From Pseudomonadota bacterium (GTDB lineage Bacteria; Pseudomonadota; Alphaproteobacteria; Acetobacterales; Acetobacteraceae), in assembly GCA_021801255.1 (NCBI GenBank), contig JAJYYH010000002.1, positions 1 through 64,000 of the forward strand: a DNA stretch of 64,000 nucleotides, read 5' to 3'. Below are positions 9,786-18,152 of the stretch, one piece after another. The notes under the pieces are model-generated. The model worked only from the letters and a program-made list of their open reading frames with translations, did not search any database and was not told the DNA's origin. The position numbers were made by a program, and so were the translations under genes. Positions within the stretch are counted from its first letter, which is position 1, and every line of letters starts with the position of its first letter.

Positions 9786-10760
9786 TCAATCCACTTGGCA
9801 GGATTCGAAACCGCGCCGCAATTGCGGGCGATTGAGGTTACGTCCGATGAACACCAGCTTCGAGCGCGGCGCGACACCCGCCGCCCAGGGACCGATGAAA
9901 TCGCCATCGGCCATCATGTGCACCGCCTGGAAAGCAAACCGCCGCTTCTCGCCAGCGTAATGAAGAATGCCCTTGGTGCGCAGAATATCCTGGCCCTGTG
10001 CGGCGAGAAGTGTCCCGATCCAGGCATTGAATTTTTCCGCATCGACCGGCCGCGTCAGCTCGAAGCTCATGCTCGTTACTTCACCGTTATGCTCGTGCCC
10101 ATCCTCGGTGAGAAAATCAGGCGATATCTCGAGAATGCGGTTGAGATCAAACGCGCCGCGATCGAGCAGCTCGCCAATCGGCACGCCGCCACGCGTCGCG
10201 CGATGGATGCGCGCGAAACGGTTGATCGCGCGAATACGCCCCTCCACCGCAGCCAGTTCTTCCCCGGAAACCAGATCGATCTTGTTGAGGACAATAACAT
10301 CGGCGAAAGCGATCTGCTCCCTGGCTTCCGGGCTATCGTCAAGTCGCGCCGGCAAATGCTTGGCATCGACCACCGTCACGATCGCATCGAGCCGCGTCTT
10401 CTCGCGCACCAGCTCATCGACGAAAAACGTCTGCGCGACCGGGGCCGGATCGGCAAGCCCGGTGGTCTCGATGATGATGCCGTCGAGCTTCCCCCGCCGC
10501 TTCATCAGACCGCCCAGGATGCGAATGAGATCGCCACGCACGGTGCAACAAATACAGCCATTGTTCATCTCGAACACTTCCTCGTCGGTATCCACGACGA
10601 GGTCGTTGTCAACACCCAACTCGCCGAACTCGTTGATCACCACGGCATAGCGCTTGCCATGGTTCTCACTCAGAATGCGGTTGAGCAGGGTGGTCTTGCC
10701 AGCGCCCAGATAACCCGTGAGCACAGTGACCGGGACCGGCGCCGAGACAGACTCCGCCAT
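9786..10760 (-). CDS. CobW/G3E-family GTPase, probable metal chaperone
   Basis: A 324-residue P-loop GTPase. It shows Walker [10 protein letters not shown] (residues 16-24), the metal-binding CxCC motif in [13 protein letters not shown], the NKID guanine-specificity motif, and a C-terminal CobW domain ending [11 protein letters not shown]. The family delivers metals (zinc, cobalt) to target proteins using GTP hydrolysis; the sequence fits the zinc-related COG0523 branch rather than a cobalamin gene, since no cobalamin genes are near. ATG 10760 has a TGGAGGG ribosome binding site. No zinc-uptake-regulator site was recognisable upstream, where a GC-rich repeat separates it from argG. Confidence 0.9.
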   Translation of the reverse strand: MAESVSAPVPVTVLTGYLGAGKTTLLNRILSENHGKRYAVVINEFGELGVDNDLVVDTDEEVFEMNNGCICCTVRGDLIRILGGLMKRRGKLDGIIIETTGLADPAPVAQTFFVDELVREKTRLDAIVTVVDAKHLPARLDDSPEAREQIAFADVIVLNKIDLVSGEELAAVEGRIRAINRFARIHRATRGGVPIGELLDRGAFDLNRILEISPDFLTEDGHEHNGEVTSMSFELTRPVDAEKFNAWIGTLLAAQGQDILRTKGILHYAGEKRRFAFQAVHMMADGDFIGPWAAGVAPRSKLVFIGRNLNRPQLRRGFESCQVD

Positions 10761-10832
10761 CAATCAACCCTCCAACAAACCATTTCCCCCCATATAGGCG
10801 CGCCCACGGTTCCACGCCACCGGGGCGGAAGG

Positions 10833-10935
10833 AGAAGGCCGGGGCGCTGCCCCCATCCCGGAGGCAAGCCTTCGGAAATAGGGTCCAGGGACTTCTGTCC
10901 CTGGTGGGGTCGAGGGGCAAAGCCCCTCGCCTTCT
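10833..10935. repeat. GC-rich multi-hairpin repeat, family B, copy A
   Basis: About 100 bp enclosed by AGAAGGC and GCCTTCT and containing successive short hairpins, for example GGGGCGCTGCCCC, CCAGGGACTTCTGTCCCTGG and CGAGGGGCAAAGCCCCTCG. It fills the gap between the CobW-family gene and argG, ending at the argG stop. Same architecture as the copies near 18,000, 29,200 and 31,500. Confidence 0.8.
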
Positions 10936-10936
10936 C

Positions 10937-12166
10937 TTACAACGCCCCGCCGCGCCGCCCCGCCGCCGCGGCAAGACGCAGGCGGAGCGCGTTGAGCTTG
11001 ATGAAGCCCTGGGCGTCGGCCTGGTTATAGGCGCCCTGGTCGTCCTCGAAGGTCACCACGCGCATGGAATAGAGGCTGTTTGGGCTCTCACGACCGATCA
11101 CCGTCGCGTTGCCCTTGTAAAGCTTGAGCCGCACCCGTCCGCTCACCGATTTCTGGCTCTCGTCGATGAGCGCCTGGAGCATCCGCCGCTCCGGGCTGAA
11201 CCAGAAGCCGTTATAGATCAGCTCCGCATAGCGCGGCATCAAACTGTCCTTGAGATGCGCCGCCTCACGGTCGAGGGTGAGGCTTTCGATGCCGCGATGG
11301 GCGGCGAGCAGGATGGTGCCGCCGGGCGTTTCATAGACACCGCGTGATTTCATGCCGACGAAGCGGTTTTCCACGAGATCGAGCCGGCCGATACCGTTGG
11401 CGCGGCCGAGTTCGTTGAGCCGGGTGAGGAGGGCGGCCGGCGACAGCGCCGCGCCGTCGATCGCGACCGGGTCGCCGGCGACGAAATCGATGGCGATGGT
11501 GGTCGCCTGGTCGGGCGCGTCCTCGGGGCGGATGGTGCGCTGATAGACGATTTCGTCGGGTTCGACCGCCGGATCCTCGAGGATTTTCCCCTCCGAGGAG
11601 GAGTGGAGAAGATTGGCGTCGACCGAAAACGGCGCCTCGCCGCGCTTGTCCTTGCTGATCGGGATCTGGTGCGCCTCGGCGAATTCGAGCAGCTTCGCGC
11701 GCGAGGTGAGCGACCATTCGCGCCACGGCGCGATCACCGTGACATCGGGTTTGAGGGCGTAATAGGCGAGTTCGAAGCGCACCTGATCGTTGCCCTTGCC
11801 GGTCGCGCCATGGGCCACGGCGTCCGCCCCCACCGCCTCGGCGATTTCGATCTGGCGGGCGGCGATGAGGGGGCGGGCGATCGAGGTGCCAAGGAGATAC
11901 TGCCCTTCATAGAGCGCATTGGCCCGGAACATCGGAAAGACGTAGTCGCGGACGAAGGTTTCGCGTAAATCCTCGATAAAAATTTCTTTCACGCCAAACA
12001 TTTCGGCCTTGCTGCGCGCCGGCGCCAATTCCTCGCCCTGGCCGAGATCGGCGGTGAAGGTGACGACCTCGCAGCCATAGGTTTCCTGGAGCCAGCGCAA
12101 AATGACGCTGGTATCGAGCCCGCCGGAATAGGCGAGCACCACTTTTTTCACGCTTTTCGCCGCCAT
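10937..12166 (-). CDS. argG: Argininosuccinate synthase
   Basis: Condenses citrulline and aspartate with ATP to argininosuccinate, the penultimate step of arginine synthesis in the cytoplasm. The 409-residue product is the standard bacterial length. It has the N-type ATP pyrophosphatase loop AYSGGLDTS near the N-terminus, the [14 protein letters not shown] motif, and [14 protein letters not shown] in the substrate region. ATG 12166 is preceded by CGGAGGCGG; the five-codon upstream extension has no support. It diverges from the amidase gene across about 130 bp that must hold both promoters. Confidence 0.96.
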   Translation of the reverse strand: MAAKSVKKVVLAYSGGLDTSVILRWLQETYGCEVVTFTADLGQGEELAPARSKAEMFGVKEIFIEDLRETFVRDYVFPMFRANALYEGQYLLGTSIARPLIAARQIEIAEAVGADAVAHGATGKGNDQVRFELAYYALKPDVTVIAPWREWSLTSRAKLLEFAEAHQIPISKDKRGEAPFSVDANLLHSSSEGKILEDPAVEPDEIVYQRTIRPEDAPDQATTIAIDFVAGDPVAIDGAALSPAALLTRLNELGRANGIGRLDLVENRFVGMKSRGVYETPGGTILLAAHRGIESLTLDREAAHLKDSLMPRYAELIYNGFWFSPERRMLQALIDESQKSVSGRVRLKLYKGNATVIGRESPNSLYSMRVVTFEDDQGAYNQADAQGFIKLNALRLRLAAAAGRRGGAL

Positions 12167-12294
12167 TTGCCGCCTCCGCACCCGAAGCCCGGCGGGTTAG
12201 CTCAGGCCGCCGGCCCGCGCAAGGGCAGGGGGCGGGTTGAGCGATCGGCTACGCCGGCGCATCCTGTCGCCTGATTGAGCATGAGGAGCATCGC

Positions 12295-13680
12295 ATGACC
12301 GAGCTTGCCGATACGACCGCCGTCGATCTCGCCGCCGGCTTCGCCCGCAAGGAATTTTCCCCGAGCGAGGTGATCGAGGCGGTGATCGCGCGCATCGCGG
12401 CGCGGGAGCCGGAGCTGCATGCGCTTTACGCCTACGACCCGGAGGGCGCGCGGGCGCAGGCGCGCGCGGCTACGGCGCGCTGGCAGAAGGGGGAGGCGCT
12501 TGGCCCGCTCGATGGCGTGCCGGTCTCGATCAAGGAGAATCTCGCGACCAAGGGCGTCCCGATGCCGCTCGGCACCGCGGCGAGCGAACTTACCCCGCAG
12601 CCCGTCGATGCACCGCCTTCGGCGCGGCTGCGCGAGGCGGGCGCGGTGATTTTCGCCAAAACCACGATGCCCGATTACGGCATGCTCTCTTCCGGCCTCT
12701 CCAGTTTCCATCCGCTCACCCGCAACCCGTGGAATCTCGCGCGCAATCCGGGTGGGTCGAGCGCCGGGGCGGCGGCGGCGGCGGCTTCGGGCTATGGGCC
12801 GCTCCATATCGGCACCGATATCGGCGGCTCGGTGCGGCTGCCGGCCGGCTGGTGCGGCCTGGTCGGACTCAAGCCGAGCCTTGGGCGGGTGCCGATCGAT
12901 CCGCCCTATATCGGCCGCGCCGCCGGTCCGCTCACCCGCACCGTCGCCGATACGGCGGTGATGATGGCGGTGATCAGCCGCCCCGACTGGCGCGATCACA
13001 TGAGCCTGCCTCCCGCCGACATCCCCTGGCAGGCGCTCGGCTGCGAGGTGCGGGGCTTGCGCATCGGGCTGCTGCGCGAGGCCGGTGCGGGGTTCACGCC
13101 CGAGCCTGAAATCGCCGCGGCGATCGAGGCGGCGGCGCGCGCCTTCGCCCACGCCGGGGCGATCATCGTGGAAATGCCGCCTTTCCTGACCGCCGAAATG
13201 CTCGCCGGCCTGGATACCTTCTGGCGGGTGCGCGCCTGGGCCGATATCAGCGCGCTTCCCGCCGCGCGGCGGGCAAAAGTCCTGCCGTTCATCCATGCCT
13301 GGGCGGAGGGGGGGGCGCGGGCCTCGGGGCTTGAGGTCTATCGCGGGGTCAGCCAGATCATGGCGATACGCGCCGCCGCCGCGCGCGCGTTCCGCGATAT
13401 CGACTTCGCGCTCTCGCCGACCGCGCCGATGCCGGCCTTTGCCGCCGAGCTTCCCGCGCCCACCAACGACCCGGCGCGCCCGTTCGAGCACATCGCCTTC
13501 ACCGTCGGCTTCAACATGTCCGAGCAGCCGGCGGTCTCGATCAATGCCGGCTATACCCGCGAGGGCCTGCCGATCGGCATGCAGATCATCGGCCGGCGCT
13601 TCGATGACATCGGCGTGCTGCGGCTGGCGGCAAAATGGGAGGAAATGCGCCCCGCGCAACGCCCCTGGCCGATCGGTTGA
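12295..13680 (+). CDS. Amidase (amidase signature family)
   Basis: A 461-residue cytoplasmic hydrolase of the amidase signature superfamily, which uses a Ser-cisSer-Lys triad. The Lys is in VSIKEN (about residue 79), the cis-Ser in GGSSAGAAAAAAS, and the nucleophile in GTDIGGSVRLPA. The C-terminal region (SEQPAVSINAGY...LPIGMQIIG) is typical. GatA is unlikely because no gatB or gatC is adjacent, so this is probably a stand-alone amidase acting on small amides. It precedes a HAD gene by 12 bp, suggesting an operon, possibly for breakdown of an amide followed by a halogenated or phosphorylated product. Confidence 0.88.
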   Translation: MTELADTTAVDLAAGFARKEFSPSEVIEAVIARIAAREPELHALYAYDPEGARAQARAATARWQKGEALGPLDGVPVSIKENLATKGVPMPLGTAASELTPQPVDAPPSARLREAGAVIFAKTTMPDYGMLSSGLSSFHPLTRNPWNLARNPGGSSAGAAAAAASGYGPLHIGTDIGGSVRLPAGWCGLVGLKPSLGRVPIDPPYIGRAAGPLTRTVADTAVMMAVISRPDWRDHMSLPPADIPWQALGCEVRGLRIGLLREAGAGFTPEPEIAAAIEAAARAFAHAGAIIVEMPPFLTAEMLAGLDTFWRVRAWADISALPAARRAKVLPFIHAWAEGGARASGLEVYRGVSQIMAIRAAAARAFRDIDFALSPTAPMPAFAAELPAPTNDPARPFEHIAFTVGFNMSEQPAVSINAGYTREGLPIGMQIIGRRFDDIGVLRLAAKWEEMRPAQRPWPIG

Positions 13681-13692
13681 GGAGAGCGGCGC

Positions 13693-14403
13693 ATGCGCGG
13701 CGTGAAAGCGGTTCTGTTCGATGTCTTCGGCACGGTGGTCGATTGGCGCGGCAGCCTGATCGCCGAGCTGGGCGCGTTCGGCGCAAGGCGCGGCATCGCG
13801 GCGGACTGGGCCGGCCTCGTCGATGCCTGGCGCGGCGCCTATCAGCCCTCGATGCAGCGGGTGCGGAGCGGGGCGCTCCCCTGGACGGTACTCGACGATC
13901 TGCACCGCGCGAGCCTCGATGAACTGATCGCGCGGTTTGCCATCGCTGGCCTCGATGACGCCGATCGCGCCTGGATGGTCGCGGGCTGGCACCGGCTGAA
14001 ACCCTGGCCGGATACCGTGGCCGGGCTTGACGCGCTGAAACAGCGCGCGATCATCGGCACGCTCTCGAACGGCAATGTCGCGCTGCTCGTCAACCTGGCC
14101 AAGGCCGGGGGGATGGCGTGGGATGTGGTGTTCGGCGCCGATATCTTCGGCCATTACAAACCCGATCCGGAGACCTATCTCGGCGCCTGCCGCCTGCTCC
14201 GCCTGGCACCCCACGAAGTCATGCTGGCCGCCGCCCATAACAGCGATCTCGCCGCGGCCCGGGCGCTCGGCCTGCGCACCGGCTTCATCCCCCGCCCCGG
14301 CGAATATGGCCCGGCGCAAGCGCGGGATCTCCGCGCCGAGGCCGCATGGGACATTGTCGCCGAGGATATTCCCCGGCTCGCCGCGGCCGTTGCGTCCGGT
14401 TGA
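13693..14403 (+). CDS. Haloacid dehalogenase, type II-like HAD hydrolase
   Basis: A 236-residue HAD superfamily enzyme of the L-2-haloacid dehalogenase type. Motif I is FDVFGTVVDW with nucleophile Asp10; motif II Ser-Asn is in GTLSNGN; motif III Lys is in FGHYKPDPETYL; the motif IV region is AAHNSDL. The FDVFGT-W pattern and FGHYKPDPETYL fit the haloacid dehalogenase branch rather than phosphatases, where motif I usually reads DxDGT. The predicted reaction is hydrolytic removal of halide from a short 2-haloacid in the cytoplasm; many homologues have other or unknown physiological substrates. It is downstream of and probably co-transcribed with the amidase gene. Confidence 0.82.
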   Translation: MRGVKAVLFDVFGTVVDWRGSLIAELGAFGARRGIAADWAGLVDAWRGAYQPSMQRVRSGALPWTVLDDLHRASLDELIARFAIAGLDDADRAWMVAGWHRLKPWPDTVAGLDALKQRAIIGTLSNGNVALLVNLAKAGGMAWDVVFGADIFGHYKPDPETYLGACRLLRLAPHEVMLAAAHNSDLAAARALGLRTGFIPRPGEYGPAQARDLRAEAAWDIVAEDIPRLAAAVASG

Positions 14404-14407
14404 GCCA

Positions 14408-15457
14408 TTACGGCGCGGCGTCAGGGGAAAAGGGCAGGCGGAGCAGCGGAACGCCGGCGGCCGAGAGTATGCCGGAATCGAGCGTGAAGGGCAGATCGAT
14501 TTCCGGCTTGCCGCCCTCGGTGCGCGGCTGGGCCAGAAGGCTCAGCACCGCCCCGATCGCCATCGCACTTTGGCGGGTCATCAAGCCCTGGCGGGCCAGC
14601 GTCGCGACCGCCGCGTCGGGATCGACGAGATGCACCGCCCCCACCGCCTGGGGGGCGAGGGCGCGGTCAAGCGTCAGATGGGCCTCGCCGCCCAAGGTCA
14701 GCCCGCCCCATTCGAGCCGCGCCGGGGCGAGCCTGAGCCTGCCCCCGGCATCGCGCCAGGCCGCCGCCGTGCGCGCGCTATCGATGATCGGCAAAGGCAG
14801 CGGCGGCGCGAGATCGGCGGTGAGGTCGAGCAGCCCGATGCGCCGGCCAAACGGCCAGGTCACCCCCGCCGGCAGGTCGATCGCCCGCGCCTGGAGACGG
14901 AAATCGACCCGCGCGTCACTATCGGGTGGCAGCAGGCTGAGATCGATTGCGGCGACCCTGACGGCGCCAGCTCCATTGCCTTCGGGGGAGAGGTTGAGAT
15001 CCCGCGCGGTCAGCACCGCCGGCCGCTCCTCGGCGCGGGCGCCGAGCCGCGCGCGGATGGACAACGCCGCCGCCGTCAGCGCGAGCGGGGGCAGCGGGCC
15101 AAGCCGGAGCCGGGCCGGCAAGGCGGGGGTGATCACGAGGTCGCGCGGGGCGCTGATCGCCACCGAGAGCTCGATCTCGGGGGCGGAGAATTCGAAGCTG
15201 GTGGGGGAGCCCGCGGCCCCGGCACGGAGCGCAAATCCCGCGACGATCAGCCGCGCCGCGAAGGGCCAGCCGGTCAGGCGCGTCGGCGCGTCGGCGACGG
15301 TGAACCCCTCCGCGATGCGGGCGTCGCGCCAGGATGAATAACTGTCGGCAAGCTCGCCCCCAGCCCAGCGCCAGAGCACGAAATCGGCGAGTCCGAGGGC
15401 CATGACCCCGGCCAGCACCACGCCGCCCAGGCGGCGGGCGGAGAAAACCCCGCTCAT
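14408..15457 (-). CDS. DUF2125 family protein
   Basis: A 349-residue protein with one N-terminal hydrophobic segment (VVLAGVMALGLADFVLW), probably a signal anchor, followed by a long beta-rich region typical of DUF2125 proteins of alphaproteobacteria: a W-x(n)-RLTGWPFAARL segment, repeated LxLxA patterns and multiple short basic turns. Family function is unknown to me; membrane anchoring suggests an envelope role. ATG 15457 overlaps the stop of the uracil-DNA glycosylase gene by four bases, indicating translational coupling and fixing the start. It converges with the HAD gene four bases away. Confidence 0.8.
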   Translation of the reverse strand: MSGVFSARRLGGVVLAGVMALGLADFVLWRWAGGELADSYSSWRDARIAEGFTVADAPTRLTGWPFAARLIVAGFALRAGAAGSPTSFEFSAPEIELSVAISAPRDLVITPALPARLRLGPLPPLALTAAALSIRARLGARAEERPAVLTARDLNLSPEGNGAGAVRVAAIDLSLLPPDSDARVDFRLQARAIDLPAGVTWPFGRRIGLLDLTADLAPPLPLPIIDSARTAAAWRDAGGRLRLAPARLEWGGLTLGGEAHLTLDRALAPQAVGAVHLVDPDAAVATLARQGLMTRQSAMAIGAVLSLLAQPRTEGGKPEIDLPFTLDSGILSAAGVPLLRLPFSPDAAP

Positions 15458-16041
15458 GCCCAAGCCTCGCGCACAAGCCGGCGCAACGCCGGCAAAAGCT
15501 CGGCGGCGAACCACGGATTGCGCCGCTCCCACCCCAAGGTGCGCCAGGAGGGGTGCGGCAGCGGGAGCAGGCGCGGCAGAAAGCGGCGGAAATCACGCAC
15601 CCTGTCGCCCACCCGCCCCGGCCCGAGGACAAAATCCTGGGCATAGCCACCGACCAACAGGGTGAGGCGGATATCGGCCAACAGGGGCAGGAAGCGCGGA
15701 TGCCAGAGCGCCGCGCAGCCCGGCGCCGGCGGCCGGTCGCCGCCTTGCGGCAGGGTTCCCGGATAGCAGAGTCCGATGGGCAGGATCGCGACCCGCGCCG
15801 CGTCATAGAATGCCGCCTCTGTCACCCCCATCCACGCCCGGAGCCGCCGCCCCGAAGGATCGTTGAAAGGGATCCCCGTCTCGTGCACAAGCGTCCCCGG
15901 TGCCTGACCGATGATCAGCAGTCGCGCACTCGCCGCCACGCGAAAAACCGGGCGTGGGCCGCATGGCAGGAAATCGGCGCAGCGCGTGCAGGCACGCGCC
16001 TCCGCGGTGAGCCGCGCGAGCGCACCGTCAGGCAAGCGCAT
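15454..16041 (-). CDS. Uracil-DNA glycosylase superfamily protein
   Basis: A 195-residue member of the uracil-DNA glycosylase fold. Motif 1 GQAPGTLVHETGIPFNDPSG includes the GQAPG water-activating loop, and the C-terminal LPHPSWR corresponds to the DNA-intercalation motif. An N-terminal CTRC-x5-C pair resembles part of the Fe-S cluster ligand set of family 4 enzymes, but the distal cysteines are not obvious, so the cluster may be lost. The retained motif 1 predicts a family 4/5-like enzyme removing uracil or related lesions, but activity is not certain. It overlaps thpR by 14 bases upstream and DUF2125 by four bases downstream, so it is part of the tesA-thpR-UDG-DUF2125 operon. Confidence 0.75.
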   Translation of the reverse strand: MRLPDGALARLTAEARACTRCADFLPCGPRPVFRVAASARLLIIGQAPGTLVHETGIPFNDPSGRRLRAWMGVTEAAFYDAARVAILPIGLCYPGTLPQGGDRPPAPGCAALWHPRFLPLLADIRLTLLVGGYAQDFVLGPGRVGDRVRDFRRFLPRLLPLPHPSWRTLGWERRNPWFAAELLPALRRLVREAWA

Positions 16042-16561
16042 AATCCGTCTCGGCGATATAAACCGCCTGCTCCTTGCCGAGGCGCGAGCTGAACAGGGTA
16101 AAATGGCCAACCGGCACCGGTGCCGCGCGGAACAGATTATGCGCCTGCACGAAGGCGGCGAGTTTCTCGCCCGGCGGATTGTCGAGCCGGGCAAGCGAGA
16201 CATGCGGGATGAAGCGCCGCCGTTCGGGGACGAAACCGGCGCGCTGTAGCGCCGTCTCGATCTTGCCTTGGAGATGCTCGAGCGCCGGGTTGCGCTCCAC
16301 GCCGACCCAGAGCGAGACCGGTTTGCCGGCTTTCTCGAACGTGCCGACGCCGGCGAAGGTCAGCGAAAAGCCCGGCACGCGCAAGGCGGCGAGTGCCAGA
16401 TCGGCCTCCTCGGCGCGATAGCCTGGTGTCTCGCCGATGAAGCGCAACGTTAGATGGTAATTCTCCGGCCTGATCCAGCGCGCGCCCGGCAGGCCGCCGG
16501 CGAGCAAGGCGAGGCGCTGGCGCAGCGCCGCTGGCAGGTCGAGGGCCACGAACAGCCTCAT
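16028..16561 (-). CDS. thpR: RNA 2',3'-cyclic phosphodiesterase
   Basis: A 177-residue 2H phosphoesterase of the LigT/ThpR family, which opens 2',3'-cyclic phosphate RNA ends and in vitro can ligate tRNA halves. The two HxTx-type motifs are visible: YHLTLRFIGE near residue 40 and FIPHVSLARL near residue 130 (HVSL form). The true start is ATG 16561, overlapping the esterase stop in ATGA; the longer open frame upstream is antisense noise. It lies inside a tight four-gene leftward operon. Confidence 0.9.
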   Translation of the reverse strand: MRLFVALDLPAALRQRLALLAGGLPGARWIRPENYHLTLRFIGETPGYRAEEADLALAALRVPGFSLTFAGVGTFEKAGKPVSLWVGVERNPALEHLQGKIETALQRAGFVPERRRFIPHVSLARLDNPPGEKLAAFVQAHNLFRAAPVPVGHFTLFSSRLGKEQAVYIAETDYALA

Positions 16562-17205
16562 TGAGGGGCAACCTCCGCGATCAGCTTCTCGACATAGGGC
16601 AACACCGCCGCCACCACCCGCGCCTCGCCCGCGGCATTGGGGTGCAGGTGATCTTCCTGGTTGAGCGCGGCCACCCCCGCCACGCCGGCGAGGAAGAAAG
16701 GTTGATAGATCACCCCCGGTCGCTGGCCAAGCCGGTCGAACACCGCCCGATAGCGCGCGCCATACGCGGCACCCATATTGGGTGGCGCATACATCCCGCA
16801 CAGCAGCACCGGAATATGCCGTGCCGCGAGGCGGTCGAGAATGGCGCCGAGATTGTCCTCCAGCGCCGCCGGGTCGAGCCCGCGCAGCCCGTCATTGGCG
16901 CCCAGTTCGACGATCGCCGCCTGGGGTTCCTCGCCCAGCAACCAGTCCAGCCGCGCCCGCCCGTCCGAACTGGTATCGCCCGAGACCGCGCCATCCTGGA
17001 TCTCGACCGCGATCCCGCGCGCCGCCAGGGCCGCCGCGAGCCGCGCCTGAAACCCGTCGCGCTGAGGCAGGCCATAGCCGGCGGTGAGCGAATCACCCAG
17101 TACCAGCAGGCGCACCGGAGCCGGCGTTGCGCCGAGCAGGGCGAGACCGGCAAGCAGGATAAAACCTTCCCGCAACCGGCGGCGGATACCATATCCCATA
17201 GTCAT
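16558..17205 (-). CDS. Arylesterase / TesA-like lysophospholipase
   Basis: A periplasmic SGNH hydrolase of 215 residues. An N-terminal signal peptide (RRRLREGFILLAGLALLGAT) precedes block I VLGDSLTAGYGLP with the nucleophile Ser, block III ELGANDGLRG with the oxyanion Asn, and the C-terminal DHLHPNAAG carrying Asp and His. It closely follows the TesA family (acyl-CoA thioesterase I, protease I, lysophospholipase L1). Divergent placement next to a YbbA/YbbP-type ABC transporter reproduces the E. coli tesA-ybbA-ybbP arrangement. ATG 17205 shares CATG with the divergent ABC gene; AGGGAGCGAGGG upstream is a plausible ribosome binding site. Confidence 0.9.
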   Translation of the reverse strand: MTMGYGIRRRLREGFILLAGLALLGATPAPVRLLVLGDSLTAGYGLPQRDGFQARLAAALAARGIAVEIQDGAVSGDTSSDGRARLDWLLGEEPQAAIVELGANDGLRGLDPAALEDNLGAILDRLAARHIPVLLCGMYAPPNMGAAYGARYRAVFDRLGQRPGVIYQPFFLAGVAGVAALNQEDHLHPNAAGEARVVAAVLPYVEKLIAEVAPQ

Positions 17206-17923
17206 GGATGCCCTCGCTCCCCTCGGTACCACCCCTTCCGCCGCCCCTGCCGCCGCCCCGCCGCTGATCCGCGCGCGCGGCCTTGGCCTGACCGTGCCGT
17301 CTGTCGCCGGGCCGGTCAACATCCTCCGCGGCATCGATCTCGACATCGCCGCCGGGGCGACCGTCGCCCTGCTCGGCCCCTCGGGCTCGGGCAAAACCAG
17401 CCTGATGCTGCTGCTCGCCGGGCTGGAGCGCGCCACGGCTGGCACCGTCACGCTGGCCGGGCATGACCTCACCCGGCTTGACGAGGACGCCCTCGCCCGG
17501 CTGCGGCGCGACACACTCGGCATCGTCTTTCAGGCCTTTCACCTGATCCCAAGCATGACCGCGGAAGAAAACGTCGCCGTGCCGCTCGAACTCGCGGGAA
17601 AACGCGACGCCCGCGCCCGCGCTCGCGAAGCCCTCGCCGCCGTCGGCCTCGGCCACCGCCTCACCCACCTGCCGGGCCAACTCTCCGGCGGCGAACAACA
17701 GCGCGTGGCGCTGGCCCGCGCCTTCGTCCCCCGCCCCCGCCTCATCCTCGCCGATGAACCCACCGGCAATCTCGACCAATCCACCGGCCAACAGGTCATG
17801 GACCTGCTGTTCGACCTCCACGCCCAGCACGGCACCACGCTGTTGCTGATCACCCACGACCCCAACCTCGCCCCCCGCTGCACCCGCCACCTCCACCTCG
17901 CCGACGGACGCATGGTGGCATGA
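17204..17923 (+). CDS. ABC transporter ATP-binding protein, YbbA-like
   Basis: A 239-residue ABC ATPase with Walker A GPSGSGKTS, the Q-loop region (IVFQAFHLIPSMTAEENV), signature LSGGEQQRVALARAF, and Walker B LILADEPTGNLD. This is the LolD/MacB/YbbA type of ATPase that works with FtsX-like permeases. With the permease at 18,153 it forms a YbbA/YbbP-like exporter beside a TesA homologue; the E. coli partners are thought to act on membrane lipids or their breakdown products, but substrates are unproven. No strong Shine-Dalgarno precedes the ATG. The permease gene is separated by a 193-bp hairpin repeat, unusual within an operon. Confidence 0.92.
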   Translation: MDALAPLGTTPSAAPAAAPPLIRARGLGLTVPSVAGPVNILRGIDLDIAAGATVALLGPSGSGKTSLMLLLAGLERATAGTVTLAGHDLTRLDEDALARLRRDTLGIVFQAFHLIPSMTAEENVAVPLELAGKRDARARAREALAAVGLGHRLTHLPGQLSGGEQQRVALARAFVPRPRLILADEPTGNLDQSTGQQVMDLLFDLHAQHGTTLLLITHDPNLAPRCTRHLHLADGRMVA

Positions 17924-17940
17924 CGGCAGGGCAGGAAGGG

Positions 17941-18133
17941 AAGGCCAGGGGCTCTGCCCCTGGACCCCGCTGGGGCCAGTGGCCCCAGACCCCCGTCCCG
18001 GAGGCTTGCCGGGACGGGGCGCAACGAGGCTGTTGCCGACGCTCCGTCGCGCCCCTTCCCGGCAAGCCTCCAGAAACAGGGTCCAGGGACATTGTCCCTG
18101 GCAGGGGTGCAGGGGGCGGAGCACCCTGGCCTT
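17941..18133. repeat. GC-rich multi-hairpin repeat, family B, copy B
   Basis: 193 bp bracketed by AAGGCCAGGG (17941) and CCCTGGCCTT (ending 18133). It contains at least four hairpins in a row, including CCAGGGGC/GCCCCTGG, CTGGGGCC/GGCCCCAG, CCCCGTCCCG/CGGGACGGGG and CCAGGGAC/GTCCCTGG. It sits between the ATPase and permease genes of one ABC transporter, where it may modulate or terminate readthrough. Confidence 0.85.
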
Positions 18134-18152
18134 ATTCTTCCCTGCCGGCGTC

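Noticed and set aside
12202-14319. A 705-codon open frame antisense to the amidase and HAD genes
   Set aside because: High-GC codon structure produces long antisense frames; the sense strand encodes two clear families with catalytic motifs, and the antisense product has no domain and an Arg/His/Pro-rich composition.
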